Positions 41,611-53,025 of a DNA stretch of 64,000 nt are shown one piece after another (within the stretch, counting starts at the first letter, position 1; each line of letters opens with the position of its first letter). The notes under the pieces were generated by a model. The model saw nothing but the letters and a program-made list of their open reading frames with translations. It was not told the DNA's origin and ran no database searches. Both the position numbers and the translations under genes were made by a program. Source of the DNA: Stomoxys calcitrans (Eukaryota; Arthropoda; Insecta; Diptera; Muscidae); contig NC_081555.1 of the NCBI RefSeq assembly GCF_963082655.1, positions 94,990,914-95,054,913 on the forward strand, read 5' to 3'.

Positions 41611-42141
41611 ATGGAGAAAGTTGTGAACCACAACTTGGAGACAGTCAGTAACTCTATCTACCTCGGCACCGCCGAAACCGAAACGAATAACACCAGTTTT
41701 GAGATTAAGCGAAGAATAATACTGGCAAACAGCTGCTACTTTGGACTAAGTAAGCAGTTTAGAAACAAGGCCACCTCTCGACAGACGAAGATTACACTAT
41801 ACAAGACACTGATACTACCCGTGCTGTTATATGGTTCTGAAGCATGGGTACGTGTGAAAGCAGAGCAGTGCTTGGAGTATTTGAGAGAAAGATTCTTCGT
41901 TAATGGAGAATATAGGCGTCGTATGAACCACGAGCTGTATGACGACGATAGCATAGTTACACGCATCAAAATACAACGGCTGCGTTGGCTAGGTCATGTT
42001 GTAAGAATGGATGAAGAAGCTCCAGCAAAGAAGTCTTTGGAAGGCAAACACGGTGGTACACGCAAACCGGGACGACTAAAAGCCCGATGGAAAGATCAAG
42101 TGGTGGGTGACACCTTGAAACTTGGTGTCAGAGATTATTAA
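41611..42141 (+). pseudogene. RTE ORF2 C-terminal part
   Basis: A 176-codon frame, the longest LINE piece here: MEKVVNHNLETVSNSIYLGT (after the palm), FGLSKQFRNKATSRQTKITL, LPVLLYGSEAWVRVKAEQCL, then RRRMNHELYDDDSIVTRIKI, RWLGHVVRMDEEAPAKKSLE and GRLKARWKDQVVGDTLKLGV. This is the thumb plus the conserved C-terminal RW.GH..RM region of RTE-like ORF2s. It has a small deletion after ERFF relative to copy 1 (which keeps RKIYGPVCVS). The stop at 42141 is probably the native one. Confidence 0.8.
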
Positions 42142-42339
42142 ATGAGCGCAGAAAATCATGTTGCTTGGAACACTATTCTTCGTTCGGCTAGTGGAACAAA
42201 TGTTCTGTCATAGCCAATTAAACTAAGTAAGGTAAGTTACCTTTTTCTTCAGCCACCCTATATAGAATTAAATCAGAATTTTTCTTAAAACTGTAGCCCC
42301 TTCTGCTTTGCCACAAATAAAAACAACTCTAAAATTTTA

Positions 42340-42570
42340 TTTTGAACGCCTGAGTTTGAATACTGTTGAGAACAGCAGAAAACATTTTTAACGGTGGTTA
42401 TCCCCTTCTGGCGTCATTTGTGAGGTTCTATGCCATTAAAAACCTTCTCCTTAAGGAGGTATCGGGCTCGACTATAGAATGGAGGTCCTTTATCATTGAG
42501 CTTCAACTTGAATCGGACAGCACTCAATGATATGTGAAAAGTTTGCTTCTGTTCCTTAATGAAATGTTAA
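42340..42570 (+). mobile_element. SINE, 5'-truncated
   Basis: GAACGCCTGAGTTTGAATAC (decayed B box), AACGGTGGTTATCCCCTTC, TCGGGCTCGACTATAGAATG and TGATATGTGAAAAGTTTGC follow the family order. Confidence 0.75.
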
Positions 42571-44029
42571 AATTTCCATATTGTATTGAAAAACATAGTT
42601 TCCCTATCCCACTATAAATAAGAAAAAACAACAATAAACATAACAGACAGATTGCTGCTTGCTGAACCGCACAATGTGATGCCGGCAAAAATATTCGTTG
42701 TTTTTATGTGAATTTAATGTTGCATTACACACATAAACTATGTAGATAGGCTGGCAGCCAGATGTTTAGGAATTATTATGGCAAACATTGTATAGCTCTC
42801 TGCTTATAAACAAACTCCATCTCTCTCAATGAATGGCTCTCTCTCTCACCCACACTCTTTTTTTATGGTAACTAGTCTGTTGTAAAATTCTTGCACGCCT
42901 CAGAAACGTAGAAATTCTCTCATGCCTTTTGTTGTATGTTCTGAAAATAGTGGATCAAACATTCTTGCATACCACTCCGCCCCACGCTTACACAGCCTCT
43001 TATATGAAAAACACACACATACGTGCTAACACGTCAGCTTCTGCGGCTTTTGAAAATATGTGATGAGATATTTTTTGTTTTTTTTGCTGTGCCATCATCG
43101 ATATCGACATGGTAGTCATAGCCAAAGGGAAAAGGGTGGTGGGTGATTACTTGGTTGGTTACTCTAGTGATGACTCTCATTTATTGATATTGAAATTCCC
43201 GTTTTGATGGTTCAATATATCTGCCATCAAATTCGTTGTCGTCATCAACAACAACATACTCATCATCATCATCATCATCGTCATTGCAAATATTTAAAAA
43301 TTTCTATCCGTTTTCAAGTTATGGCACATGTGGCAGCGACATCAGCAGTCAATACTCACTCAAGTGTTTGCGTATCTAGATTCCAACATTTGCCAGCAGC
43401 AGAATGTTGCACCCCCCTCCACTCCCTCTCTCATTTGTGTCACTCACTGCCATGTGCTTTTCTTAAGCGGAAACGGAAGCTCAACAGTTGGTACATAATT
43501 TTACTCGAGGCGCAAGTGTTGTTCGAGGATTTAATGCGTGGCATTTGCTGTGTGTTTTTCTTCTCTCACTCTCACTACACTCTTCAACTCACTCTTCTGC
43601 CTTAATCATGACCAAACGTGTTTATGTTGTGTTACACGGTACTTGAGTCCGTCCCCCCACCCCCCCATCTCTTCATCAACCTGTTTCTGGTCGTTTGACA
43701 ACACATTGTTGTATTTCGATTACAACACATAAATGCGCGTGTTGCTGTCTGTGGCTGTGTGTGTGTGTGTGTGTGAGTGTGGTTGGCGTTGATGATTATC
43801 TACTTTGGCTTGACAAAACTGAAAGAACGGCAGCAGAATAGAAACAGACACAATGCAAGGAATGTCTCCATTTTTTGCTTGTGTGCCCTGTTAGTCATTG
43901 TGTTATTATCTATGTGTGTAACGATAATGTATGTACATAGGTATGCGTGTATTGGGGAAAATGGCAAAAGAAATTAAATCGCTATGGAAAAAATCCTTTA
44001 AATTGAAGTTGAAATATTATATCTTTAGA
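42571..44029. other. single-copy-looking DNA with microsatellites
   Basis: CT tracts near 42835, CATCAT repeats at 43258-43283 and (GT)n at 43758-43777. It holds a 133-codon plus frame, 43204-43605, starting MMVQYICHQIRCRHQQQHTH. Its His run comes from the CATCAT microsatellite and the rest shows no domain. The comparatively high complexity of 42.6-44.0 kb makes it a possible conserved noncoding or exon-bearing island, but nothing proves it. Confidence 0.4.
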
Positions 44030-44235
44030 TAGAAAATTTTTTTTTGTAGTAAATTTTGTAAAATTTTAATTTTTATAGAAAATTTTGACCAAATTTCCTT
44101 TTTATACTAAATTTTGCTAAAATTTTAGCAGAATATTTTGAAAAAATTTTATTTCTATAGAAAAAGTTGTCAATATTTTGTTTTATAGAAAATTTTATTT
44201 ATATAGAAAATCTTGTCAAAATTTTGTTTTATTGA
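44030..44235. repeat. AAAATTTT/TATAGAAAA AT-rich repeat
   Basis: Tandem degenerate phrases TTTATAGAAAATTTT, AAATTTTATTTCTATAG and GTCAAAATTTTGTTTTAT. H3 is inserted at its right edge. Confidence 0.65.
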
Positions 44236-47087
44236 AAACTAGCCGAACTGGGCCCACTTCACAACGCCTTTTTAACTTTCTTAATCTTTTTAGGCCGGGG
44301 GCACTTCGCCCTGAATTTGGATATCGAATTCTGTTGCCGATGTCCGGCTACAGATTTCGGGGGTGAGGCTGGGGACACTTCGTCCTGAATGTGTATATCG
44401 AATTCTGTTGCCGATGTCCGCCTATCACGCTGAACGCCTGCGTTCGAATCCTGGCGAGAACATCGGACAAAATTTAAAGCGGTGGTTATCCCCTCTTAAT
44501 GCTGGCGACATTTGTGAGGTACCACGCTATGTATGGTCCTGTAAAAATTCTCCCCAAAGAGGTGTCGCACTGCGGCAAGCCGTTTGGACTCGACTATAAA
44601 AAAGTCCCTTATCATTGAGTTTAAACTTAAATCGAAAAGCACTCATTGATGTGTGAGAAGTTTGCCCCTGCTCGGCTCCCGAGCAAACTTTTACTCTACT
44701 CCTAAAAGCGTTTATTTTGAGGCCTATATTGGTTGGTGTTGGTATTCCGGCTTAGGAGGTATTCCGGGGGTGAGGTGGCCACCCTCACCTCGGGGGTGAG
44801 GTGGCCCTTAAAGGAAATATAGGATTCATACTCTACTTTCCAATATATTTTGTATGAGCCCCACACGGGCAAGATCGGTAAATAAGTTCTGTTTGAGCTT
44901 GTGGTGGACCCCAGGGTCTTTGTCCCAAAAATGAGTATCAATTTTGTACTCTACTCCCAAATATCTTTTATATAAATCACATATTGCCATGGTCAGTAAA
45001 TATTTCCGATTAGGGACGTGACGTACTTTGGGGAGTGGCGGTTCCCCCAATACATGACTCTTCAATTGGATATCAAATTCGTTTTTTTCTCTCAAGCACC
45101 TTTGATCTCTAAATTGTCGTGATTAGTCTATATATTCATTTAGCGGGTTTTGGGCGGTCCTCGAGGTACCCGATTCCAACAAAGAAACCATGTTTTGTTT
45201 GTGGTGACTGTAAGAGTGCAGAAAAATTTCGAACGAATCGCATTACCAATCTCCGAAATCTGGTGTTTTTGAAAATTTGAGGAATGGCACCTCAAACATT
45301 TCGACTCAAATATGGATATCAAAATCGTGCTCCACTCCCCAATTCGCTTTAATTTGAGCCTCATATTGCCATAGTCGAAAAATATGAACCGTTTGGAAGA
45401 AGTTTTGGGGCTGGGGCGGCCACCGGCACATAGCTCATAGATATCAAATTCGTTCTTTACTCCCAAATACCGTTAATTTGAGTTCCATATTGCTATAGTC
45501 AGAAATGAAGTTAAGTTTAGGGGGTGCTTTAGGGCGTACCCCTTTGGCTCCAAAATTAGATATCGTTTTCTAATCTCAAACGCCTTTCATTTGAGTCCCA
45601 TATTGTCATAATGGGTGAATTAATCTATTTGACGTATTTCTATGAAGAAAAGCGTCACCTAGACTTGAATTCAAATTTTAATGTCATATTCGTTATCTAC
45701 TCCCAAATACCTTTCATTTGATTCCCATATAGCCATGGTCGGTTAATATGCCCATTTGGGGGTATTTGGGCGTTGGGCGACCTCCCATTACTTGGACCTA
45801 ATTTTGTATGCCATATTTGTAATTTAGTGCCGATTACTTTTTATTTGAGTCCCATATTGACATGAACGTCGAATATATCTGATTGAAGGAGTTTTGGGGT
45901 TGAGGCGGCCCGATGGGTATTTGGGTTCAAATTTCAATACGATATTCGTTTCCTAGTTTCCAATACCTTTCATTTGATACCCATATTGTGCCTATTGGTC
46001 CACTTTTTGGTTTTTCGTAGCGTTTCTGGAGTAAGGGGGAGGGACCGCCCCCATCCGATATCTGAAAATGTTTCCTTCCAGACAAACCTACACAATCTGT
46101 AAAAATTCTAAGAAAATCGGTTCAACCGTTTTTGATTCTACAGAACAAACAAACAAACCGAGTGCCATATAGTCATAATGGGTCATATACCCATTGAGGC
46201 ATTTTAGGAGCGTAGGGTGACGCCCTATACTTCGATCAGATTTTGTATGCCAGATTCGTAACCTACTCCCGAATACCTTTCATTTGAGCCCAATATTAAC
46301 TGGAAGGTTCAATATGTCTTTTTGGGGGAGTTTTTGGGGTTAGGGCGGCCCGATGGGTAGTTGGACCCAAATTTGAATACCATATTCGTATTCTACTCTT
46401 CAATACCTTTCATTTGATACCCATATTGTCTCGATCGGCCCACTTTTGATTTTGAGTGGTGTTTTTGGCATAAAGGGGAGGGTCCCGCCTTCCGATATCG
46501 AAAAAGTATATAACCTTTGTTTCCTTCCAGACTAATCTACACAATATGCGGAAATTTCGAGAAAATCAGTTATACCGTTTTTGAGTCTATACGGAACAAA
46601 CAAACCGATACATATATTGTCCCAATCGGCTCACTTTTAATTTTGGGTGGTATTTTTGTGGTAAAGGGGGAGTGTCCGCCCCCTTCCAATATCAACAAAT
46701 TATAAAGCCTATTCCTCCTTCCTGACCATATTCGTAATCTACTTCCGTATACCTTTTATTTGAGTCCCATATTGTCAGTATTGTCCAATATGCCCATTTG
46801 AAGGAGTTTTAAGATTAGGGCGGCCCCCCAGTTACTTGGACCTAATTTTTATTATGAAATTCGTACTCTACTGACTACCTTTCGTTTAAATCCCATATTG
46901 TCCCGGTTGGTACAATTTTATTTTTGGGTAGAACTTTTGGAGTAAGGGGAAGGGTCCGCCCCCCCTTCCCACATCAAAAAGTTATACAGCCTATGTTTCT
47001 TCCAGACCAACCTATACAGTCTGTGAAAATTTCAATGTAATCGGTTGAGCCGTTTTTGAGTCTATACGAAACAAACACAAATTGATT
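44236..47087 (-). mobile_element. H3 Helitron-like element, multiple head modules
   Basis: The minus-strand 3' end reads GTGGGCCCAGTTCGG then CTAG, T (the plus strand begins AACTAGCCGAACTGGGCCC at 44239). Monomers follow with CCTTTCATTTGAGTCCCATA, GGTTTTGGG and GGGCGGCCC. Head-like modules with AAATCGGTT..CCGTTTTTGA and TACGGAACAAAC recur near 46119, 46549 and 47040, about every 430-490 bp. A SINE is present at 44405-44680. No ORF with a known domain. Confidence 0.65.
44405..44680 (+). mobile_element. SINE inside H3
   Basis: GCCGATGTCCGCCTATCACG, GCGTTCGAATCCTGGCGAG (B box), AGCGGTGGTTATCCCCTCTT, GGTGTCGCACTGCGGCAAGC and TGATGTGTGAGAAGTTTGCC. The A-box end is replaced by the sequence AATTCTGTTGCCGATGTCC, which also occurs just upstream near 44327, so the 5' end is rearranged. 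Confidence 0.75.
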
Positions 47088-48465
47088 TCTGTACCCACCA
47101 CCAAAGGATGGGGGTATTCTAATCTAGTCATTCTGTTTGTAACACCTCGAAACATTCGTCTAAGACCCCATAAAGTTATTCTTGATCGTTTCGACGTTCT
47201 GAGTCGATCTAGCCATGTCCGTCCGTCCATCTGTCGAAATCAAGATAGCGGTGGAATGCGTAAGGCTAGCAGCTTGAAATTTTGCACAGACACTAACTAT
47301 TGATGTACGTCCTTTAGGATTGTAAATGGGCCATATCGGTTTAGATTTAGATATAGCTCCCATATAAACCGATCTCCCGATTTGACTTATTGAGCCACTG
47401 GAAGCCGTAATTGTTTTCCGATTTGGCTGAAATTTTGCATGCAGTGTTTTGTTAAGACTTTCAACAACTGTGCTCAGTGGGGTCCAAATCGGTCCATAAC
47501 CTGATACAGCTCCCATATGAAATGATATGATTAGTCACCTTGAGCCTTTACAAGCTGCAATTGTTGTCCGATTAGTGTTTTGCTAAGGCTTTCTTGAGCC
47601 CCTGGAAGCCACAATTTTTGTCCGATTTGACTGAAATTTTGCATAAGGTGTTTTGTTATGACTTCCAACAACTGTGCTTAGTATGGTTCAAATCGGTTCA
47701 TAACCTCACATACCTGCCATATTAACCGATCGTGGGTCCTGACTTCTTGAGCCACTAGAGGGCGCATTTCTCATCCGATTTCGCTGAAATTTTGCATGAG
47801 GTGTTTTGTTAGGACATAAAACAACTGTGCCAAATGTGGTTCCAATTGGTCCCTAACCTGATATAGCTCCCATATAAACCGATCCAGAATCTTGACTTCT
47901 TAGGCCTCTAGATGGCGCAATTCTTATTCCTTTTGTCTGAAATTTTGCATGAAGTGTTATGTTATAACATCCAACAACTGTGCTAAGTATGATTCAAATC
48001 GCTACTTAACTTGATATAGCTGCCATGTAAACCGATCTTGGATTTTGACTTCTTAAGCCTCTAGGGGGCGCAATTCTTATCCGATTTGGAAGAAATTTTG
48101 TATATCGGCTTCGACCACTACCTTCAACATACGTGTCCATTATGATCTGAATCGATTTATAGCTTGATACAGCTCCCTTATAAACCGATCTCCCGATTAT
48201 GATTCCTGAGCCAATACAAGGCGCAATTCATATCCAAATGGACTTAAATAATACCCAACGACTTCTACTATGGTCTTCAACATTCAATTTATGGCCCAAA
48301 TCGGACTATAACTTGATATAGCTCCAATAGCAAAACAGCTCTTATTCATTATTCGTTGTTTGCCTAAAAAGAGATACCGCCCAAAGAACTCGACAAATGC
48401 GATCCATGGTGGAGGGTATATAAGATTCGGCCCGGCCGAACTTTGCGCGCTCCTACTTGTTATTG
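47088..48465 (+). mobile_element. HINE1 element E, complete
   Basis: Both ends are present in plus orientation. The 5' end has CCACCACCAAAGGATGGGGG, TAGTCATTCTGTTTGTAACA, CCCCATAAAGTTATTCTTGA, TCGATCTAGCCATGTCCGTC and CGTCC. The core is about six monomers. The 3' end has GGAGGGTATATAAGATTCGG, the hairpin TTCGGCCCGGCCGAA (about 48431-48445) and TTTGCGCGCTCCTACTTGTT. This order (subterminal inverted repeat, TATATATTCTTG-like block, GTCY block, monomers, 3' hairpin, CTTGTT end) parallels Drosophila DINE-1. It encodes no protein. Confidence 0.85.
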
Positions 48466-48605
48466 GAATTTTTGTCAGGATTATATTTCAATGGAAAATT
48501 TTTTCAAAATTTTATTTCTAAAGAAAATTATGAAAAAAATTTACTTTTATAGAAAATTTTGACAAAATTTTATTTTCATAGAAAATTTTGTCAATTTTTT
48601 TTTCA
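48466..48605. repeat. AAAATTTT/CATAGAAAATTTT AT-rich repeat
   Basis: AAATTTTATTTCTAAAG, TTTTATAGAAAATTTTGAC and TTTCATAGAAAATTTTGTC repeat with a period near 27-30 bp. Confidence 0.65.
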
Positions 48606-49370
48606 ATCCACCCCATTGTCCATGCATCCCTTCATTGTTATCGCTTTGTGTTGCAATGTTCGACAACATTTATGTGGTACTTAAATAATTTTAAGGTTGA
48701 GCGAGTCCATTAAAAATGTCAATTTTAAAGTTAATTAACTTTGGATTCTTTGCCTGTTACAAGAACAATGACAGGAAAAACGACATACTCTTGTTATTCA
48801 ACAGAAAAAAGGTACAACATACACCAGAAGCACACAATTATGTTATGTTTTAAAATACACACACACACACACACACATAATTATGTTTTATGTAAGGTAT
48901 GTAGAATGGAAGCGCCAAAAGTTTTGCATAAAACACACAAAGGCAGACATGCATGGTAACGGACAGAAAGATTGAGAGAGAAGAGAAGGAAAGACGTTTG
49001 TCAGCCAAATTTTAAATTTCAGGTAAAATTCTGAGTAAGTTAATAAAAAAAACATAAAATTTTTAAAATTTTCAAAAAAAAAATTTTTTTTGACAAAATT
49101 AAAAAAAAACACAAAAATTGTTCTAAAAAAAAATATTATGAATAATTTTTTTAAAAATATTTTGACGAAATTTTCAAAAAAAAAATTCTGAAAAATTTTT
49201 CAAATAAAACTGGAGAAAATTTGATAACATTTTCACAAAATTTTTGTATAAAATTTCGATAAATTTTCTACAGGAAAAAAATTTGAAAAAATTATCTATA
49301 ACAAGTAGAAGCATAGGAAAGTTTCCCAGCGCTCTAAGAGATATACTTCAGGAAGCTCTACGTTCAACAG
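48606..49370. other. AT-rich DNA with (AC)n microsatellite
   Basis: (AC)n at 48857-48878. 49020-49300 is degenerate AAATTTTC-type repeat. No gene seen. Confidence 0.5.
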
Positions 49371-49373
49371 CGA

Positions 49374-49492
49374 AGTGGGCTACTGAAAGTGGGCTACCGA
49401 AAGTGGGCTACCGAAAGTGGGCTACCGAAAGTGGACTACCGAAAGTGGGCTACCGAAAGTGGGCTACCGAAAGTAGGCTACCGAAAGTGATC
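49374..49492 (+). repeat. 14-bp minisatellite (about 8 units)
   Basis: The unit AGTGGGCTACCGAA is repeated about eight times with rare single-base changes (GGACTACC, TAGGCTACC, first unit CTACTGAA). Three units make 42 bp or 14 codons, so all three frames recur in turn and a frame stays open across it (49244-49501). The array lies directly upstream of the LINE piece. Confidence 0.9.
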
Positions 49493-49545
49493 TTGGTATA
49501 AATCCGTGCAAGACAGAAGTAGTTCACTTCAGCAAGAGATACAAG

Positions 49546-50033
49546 TTGCCTACAGTGGCAACTGTCTCCTTGGAAGGAGGGGATGTTCCACTTACAGAAA
49601 GCGCAAAATACCTGGGTGTCTTGCTGTATAGGAAATTGAACTTCAAATCCAACATTTTGGAAAGGGCAAGAAAGGCAACTCTTGCCTATACACCTGCAAG
49701 AGAGCCATTGGCAAAATTTGGCGCGTTTAGACCGTGCATCATGCATTGGGTAAACACTGCAGTTGTCAGACCTATAATGGTATATGGTGTTGTGGTGTGG
49801 TGGACGGCGCTTTAAAAGTCCACCTACTGTTCAATACTCAACCGGATCAAAGGATGGCTTGTTTGTACATCACAGCCGCAATGAGAACGACACCATCTGA
49901 TGCACTGAATTTAATGCTGAATCTAATACCTCTAGACATTGTGGCTAGACAAATTTACTGTGACCACTGCCGCGAGGTTAAGGGAGGTTTCTCATTAGTC
50001 ATGTGGCGGCTACGGACACTGTGTTATCCTTGA
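49546..50033 (+). pseudogene. LINE RT thumb region, first copy of duplication
   Basis: Two overlapping frames (49546-49815 and 49734-50033) carry KYLGVLLYRKLNFKSNILER, VVRPIMVYGVVVWWTALK and, after a frameshift, CLYITAAMRTTPSDALNLML with NLIPLDIVARQIYC. The same order is repeated at 50038-50420 with few substitutions. A single ancestral frame has been split by a one-base change after WWTAL. Confidence 0.75.
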
Positions 50034-50708
50034 TACAATGTCTGATTTTCCAGGTAGTGCGGATTACACCCTACCTTCAAATGCAACATTTTGGAAAGGG
50101 CAAGAGAGGAAATTCTTTCCCCATACACCTGCAAGAGAACCATTGGCAAAATTTGTCGCGTTTAGACCGTGCATCATGCATTGGGTATACACTGCAGTTG
50201 TCAGACCTATAATGGTATATGGTGTTGTGGTGTGGTGGACGGCGCTTCAAAAGTCCATTTTCTGTTCCAAAGGATAGCTTTTTTGTGCATCACAGCCGCA
50301 ATGAGAACGACACCATCTGATGCACTGAATTTAATGCTGAATCTAATGCCTCTGGACATTGTGGCTAGACTAATTGCTGTGACCAATGCTGTGAGGCTAA
50401 AGGAGCTTTCTCTTTGGTGATACAATATCCGATGTTCCTGGTAGTGCGGATTACACCCAACCTGAGCCGCTTTGTGATAAAAAGTACTGTACCACTATTC
50501 CTGATAGAACCGATTGGAACTACGATATCCCTGGTAACAGAATTTACATAGACTTCTGTACGGAAGATTCCAAATTAGACGAACAGGTGGTCTTTGGGGT
50601 ATACTAAAGATCTAGAACTGGTGATATCGAAAAGGTTACCCGACCTCTGCAGTGTGTAACAAGCGGAGATCCTTGCAATTAGGGAAGTGGTGGAATGGCT
50701 AAGATATA

Positions 50709-51215
50709 ATGTGGCCGATTGGCATAAATATCTTCTCAGGCAGCCATGCAGCCATTAAATCCCTGAAGAACGTATTTCTGAACACAAAAACCGCCCTCGA
50801 CTGTTGCAGATCTCTCAACGATATGGCTGCACAGTTCAAAATTCACATGTTCTGGCTACCGGGCTACAACGATAGCCTAGGGAATTGTAAAGCGGACGAG
50901 CTTGCGAGACTAGGAACTACCCTACAAATTCCAGGGATACTGGAATCTGTGGGTATGCCTCTAGCGACAAGTAAGCTAAGTTTTCAGGACCAGATCCGAA
51001 GAACAACGAATGATAGATGGTCACGAAGAGGGAGCTGTGAGCAAACTATGTGGCATAATGTAGACTTGAAGAGGTCTATCACTTTGCTGTCATTGGCTAG
51101 AACAGACGTCTCAGGCATAGTGTCCGTCATGACAAGTCACTGTCTAAACGGAAAACATGCTGACAGACTGAAGGTTGCTAGTAACGACTTATCCAGAAAC
51201 TGTGAGGACATGTAA
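50709..51215 (+). pseudogene. LINE RNase H C-terminal half and linker
   Basis: A 168-codon frame. FSGSHAAIKSLKNVF stands where FSDSQAAI-type sequences hold the third acidic residue (Asp replaced by Gly). FWLPGYNDSLGNCKADELAR corresponds to W.PGH.G..GNE.AD.LA, with His to Tyr and Glu to Cys changes. It continues through WHNVDLKRSITLLSLARTDV to KHADRLKVASNDLSRNCED, the start of the terminal Cys region, and stops at TAA where H3 begins. The domain identity is firm, the activity certainly lost. Confidence 0.8.
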
Positions 51216-51238
51216 GAAGAAGAGACTATGGAACACCA

Positions 51239-53025
51239 GGGGGGGGGGGGGCATACCCTCCCCCTCACCACCGTTTTCAAAAATACCAGATCTCGGACAC
51301 GGGAAGAAAGAAATTGTGTATACCGCCTTATGGTACCCCAAAAACACGAAATTGGTATAAAACTTCGGGGTTTAATAAACTGAGGGGGACGCCCCATCCC
51401 AAACCCCACCCGAACGGACATGTTTACCGATTGCGACCATATAGGTATCAAATGAAAGGTATTGAGAGTAGAGTACGAACTTGGCATAAAAATGTCACCC
51501 TTAGTGCCAGGGGGGGATACCCCACCCCCAAAAACACCACCCAACAGGACACTTTTACCGCTTTGGGCAATATGGATTTCAAATGAAAGGTATTTGAAAG
51601 TAGAGTACAAATCTGTCATAAAAATTTATTCCTTGGTGTCTGAGGTCCCCCACCCCCATGGGCGCATCGATTTAAAAGAAATTTTATATGCCACCTTATG
51701 GTACCCCAAAAACACGAAATTGGTATAAAATTTTGGGGTTAAATATCCTGAGGGGGACGCCCCATCTCAAACCCCACCCGAACGGACATGTTTACCGATT
51801 GCGACCATATGAGTATCAAATGAAAGGTATTAAGAGTAGAGTACGAACTTGGCATAAAAATATCACCCTTAGGGGCGGGGAGTCCCCTACCCCCAAAAAC
51901 CCCACCCAACAGGACACATTTACCGCTTTGGGCAATATGGATTTCAAATGAAAGGTATTTGGGAGTAAAATGCGCATATGGTACTAGAAATTGCGTTCAA
52001 GTACCGAGGAGGTTGCTCCAGGCCCAAACCCGCCCAAATGTGGCGTCCAAAACCAGTGAAGTGATCGGGATAATATGGGGCTCCAATGAAAGGTTTTGGG
52101 GAGTAGAATAAAATTTGATCCAAGTACCAACCTCACCAAAAGAACCGCCCAAAATCTAGAGTGGACCGATCGGAACAATATGGGACTCAAGTGAAAGGTT
52201 TTCGGGAATAGAACACGAATATGGTTTCAAAAAATGGATGAAAGTAATAGGGATCTGCCCTAAAACCAAAACCGACCCAAGTGGGGATATAAGACGATCA
52301 TGATAATATGGGATTCAAAAATATGGGACTCAAGTGAAAGGTTTTCGGAAGTAGAATACGAATATCGTGTCAAAAATGGATCCAAGTAATAGGGTGTCGC
52401 CCAAAGAGTACCGCACAAAGTATTTAGTGGACTGTTCGGGACAATATAGGACCCCAATGAAAGGTTTTCGAGAGTAAAGTGGGCCGTCCCAAAACCAAAA
52501 CCGCTCAAAATCAAAAGTGGATCGATCGGGACCATATGGGACTCCAATGAAAGCTATTGGAGAGTAAAGTACGAATATGGTTATCGATTATTAAAAATTG
52601 GGTGTAATTACTTAGGGATCTGCCCTAAAACCAAAACCGACCCAAGTGGGGATATAAGACTATCATGATAATATGGGATTCAAAAATATGGGACTCAAGT
52701 GAAAGGTTTTCGGGAGTAGAATACGAATATGGTTTCAAAAAATGGATCCAAGTAATAGGGCGTCGCCCCAAGAGTACCGCCCAAAATATTTAGTTGACTG
52801 TTCGGGACAATGTAGGACCCTAATGAAAGCTTTTCGAGAATAGAGTGGGCCGTCCCAAGAACAAAACCGCCCAAAATCAAAAAAGGACCCATCCGGACCA
52901 TATGGGACTCCAATGTGAGGTATTCGAGAGTTGAGTACGAATATGATTAACGAATATTAAAAATTGGGTGTAAATACCAAGGGGGCGGCCCCAAAACCAA
53001 CACCGTTCCAAGAAGGCATACAAAA
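51239..53025 (+). mobile_element. H3 tandem repeat block
   Basis: Starts with a G run and CCCTCCCCCTCACC inside the LINE 3' end. A larger repeat is evident: TACCGCCTTATGGTACCCCA / CACCTTATGGTACCCCAAAA, then CGAACGGACATGTTTACCGA, at 51330-51600 and again at 51690-51960, a step of about 364 bp. A second pair, CTGCCCTAAAACCAAAACCG with GATATAAGACGATCATGATA, recurs at 52255 and 52619, also about 364 bp. Confidence 0.7.

Larger units (their letters stand above)
40604..42236 (+). mobile_element. RTE-type LINE copy 2, 5'-truncated
   Basis: Starts within the linker before RT (IWKEHMTQLLESDFGGEED). Fingers KNNKAAGADGLPAELFKTGG (about 40750-40815), palm HLFVDYKAAFDAPLRSKVFQ (41137-41196), GFRQGDSLSCDLFNFLLEK (41318-41374), active site LLAYATDIHII (41430-41462; the usual YADD is YATD), thumb KITLYKTLILPVLLYGSEAW (41788-41850), C-terminal YRRRMNHELYDDDSIVTRIK, RWLGHVVRMDEEAPAKKS and KLGVRDY-stop at 42141. 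The 3' untranslated end is about 95 bp and finishes TAAGTAAGGTAAG. At least four frame breaks. It is more complete than copy 1 but inactive. Confidence 0.85.
49493..51238 (+). mobile_element. RNase H-bearing LINE, tandemly duplicated and decayed
   Basis: RT palm-to-thumb region (LGVLLYRKLNFKSNILERAR, then FRPCIMHWVNTAVVRPIMVY and GVVVWWTAL), linker (MRTTPSDALNLMLNLIPLDI), then a second, ~436-bp shifted copy of the same segment (50085-50440), and then the RNase H region (IDFCTEDSKLDE near 50560; FSGSHAAIKSLKNVF and FWLPGYNDSLGNCKADELAR at 50740-50920). After that come SLARTDVSGIVSVMTSHCLN and NCEDM, where it is cut before the terminal knuckle. It shares the RTTP..AL linker and VVWWTA motif with the 14.2-kb LINE. 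Multiple stops; no polymerase active site. Confidence 0.75.

Noticed and set aside
43204..43605. 133-codon frame as a host gene
   Set aside because: Its most distinctive feature, a His run, is a CATCAT microsatellite; no start context, domain or splice signals support it.
51137..51619. 160-codon minus-strand frame
   Set aside because: It spans the LINE/H3 junction and the G run, so it is a composite artefact.
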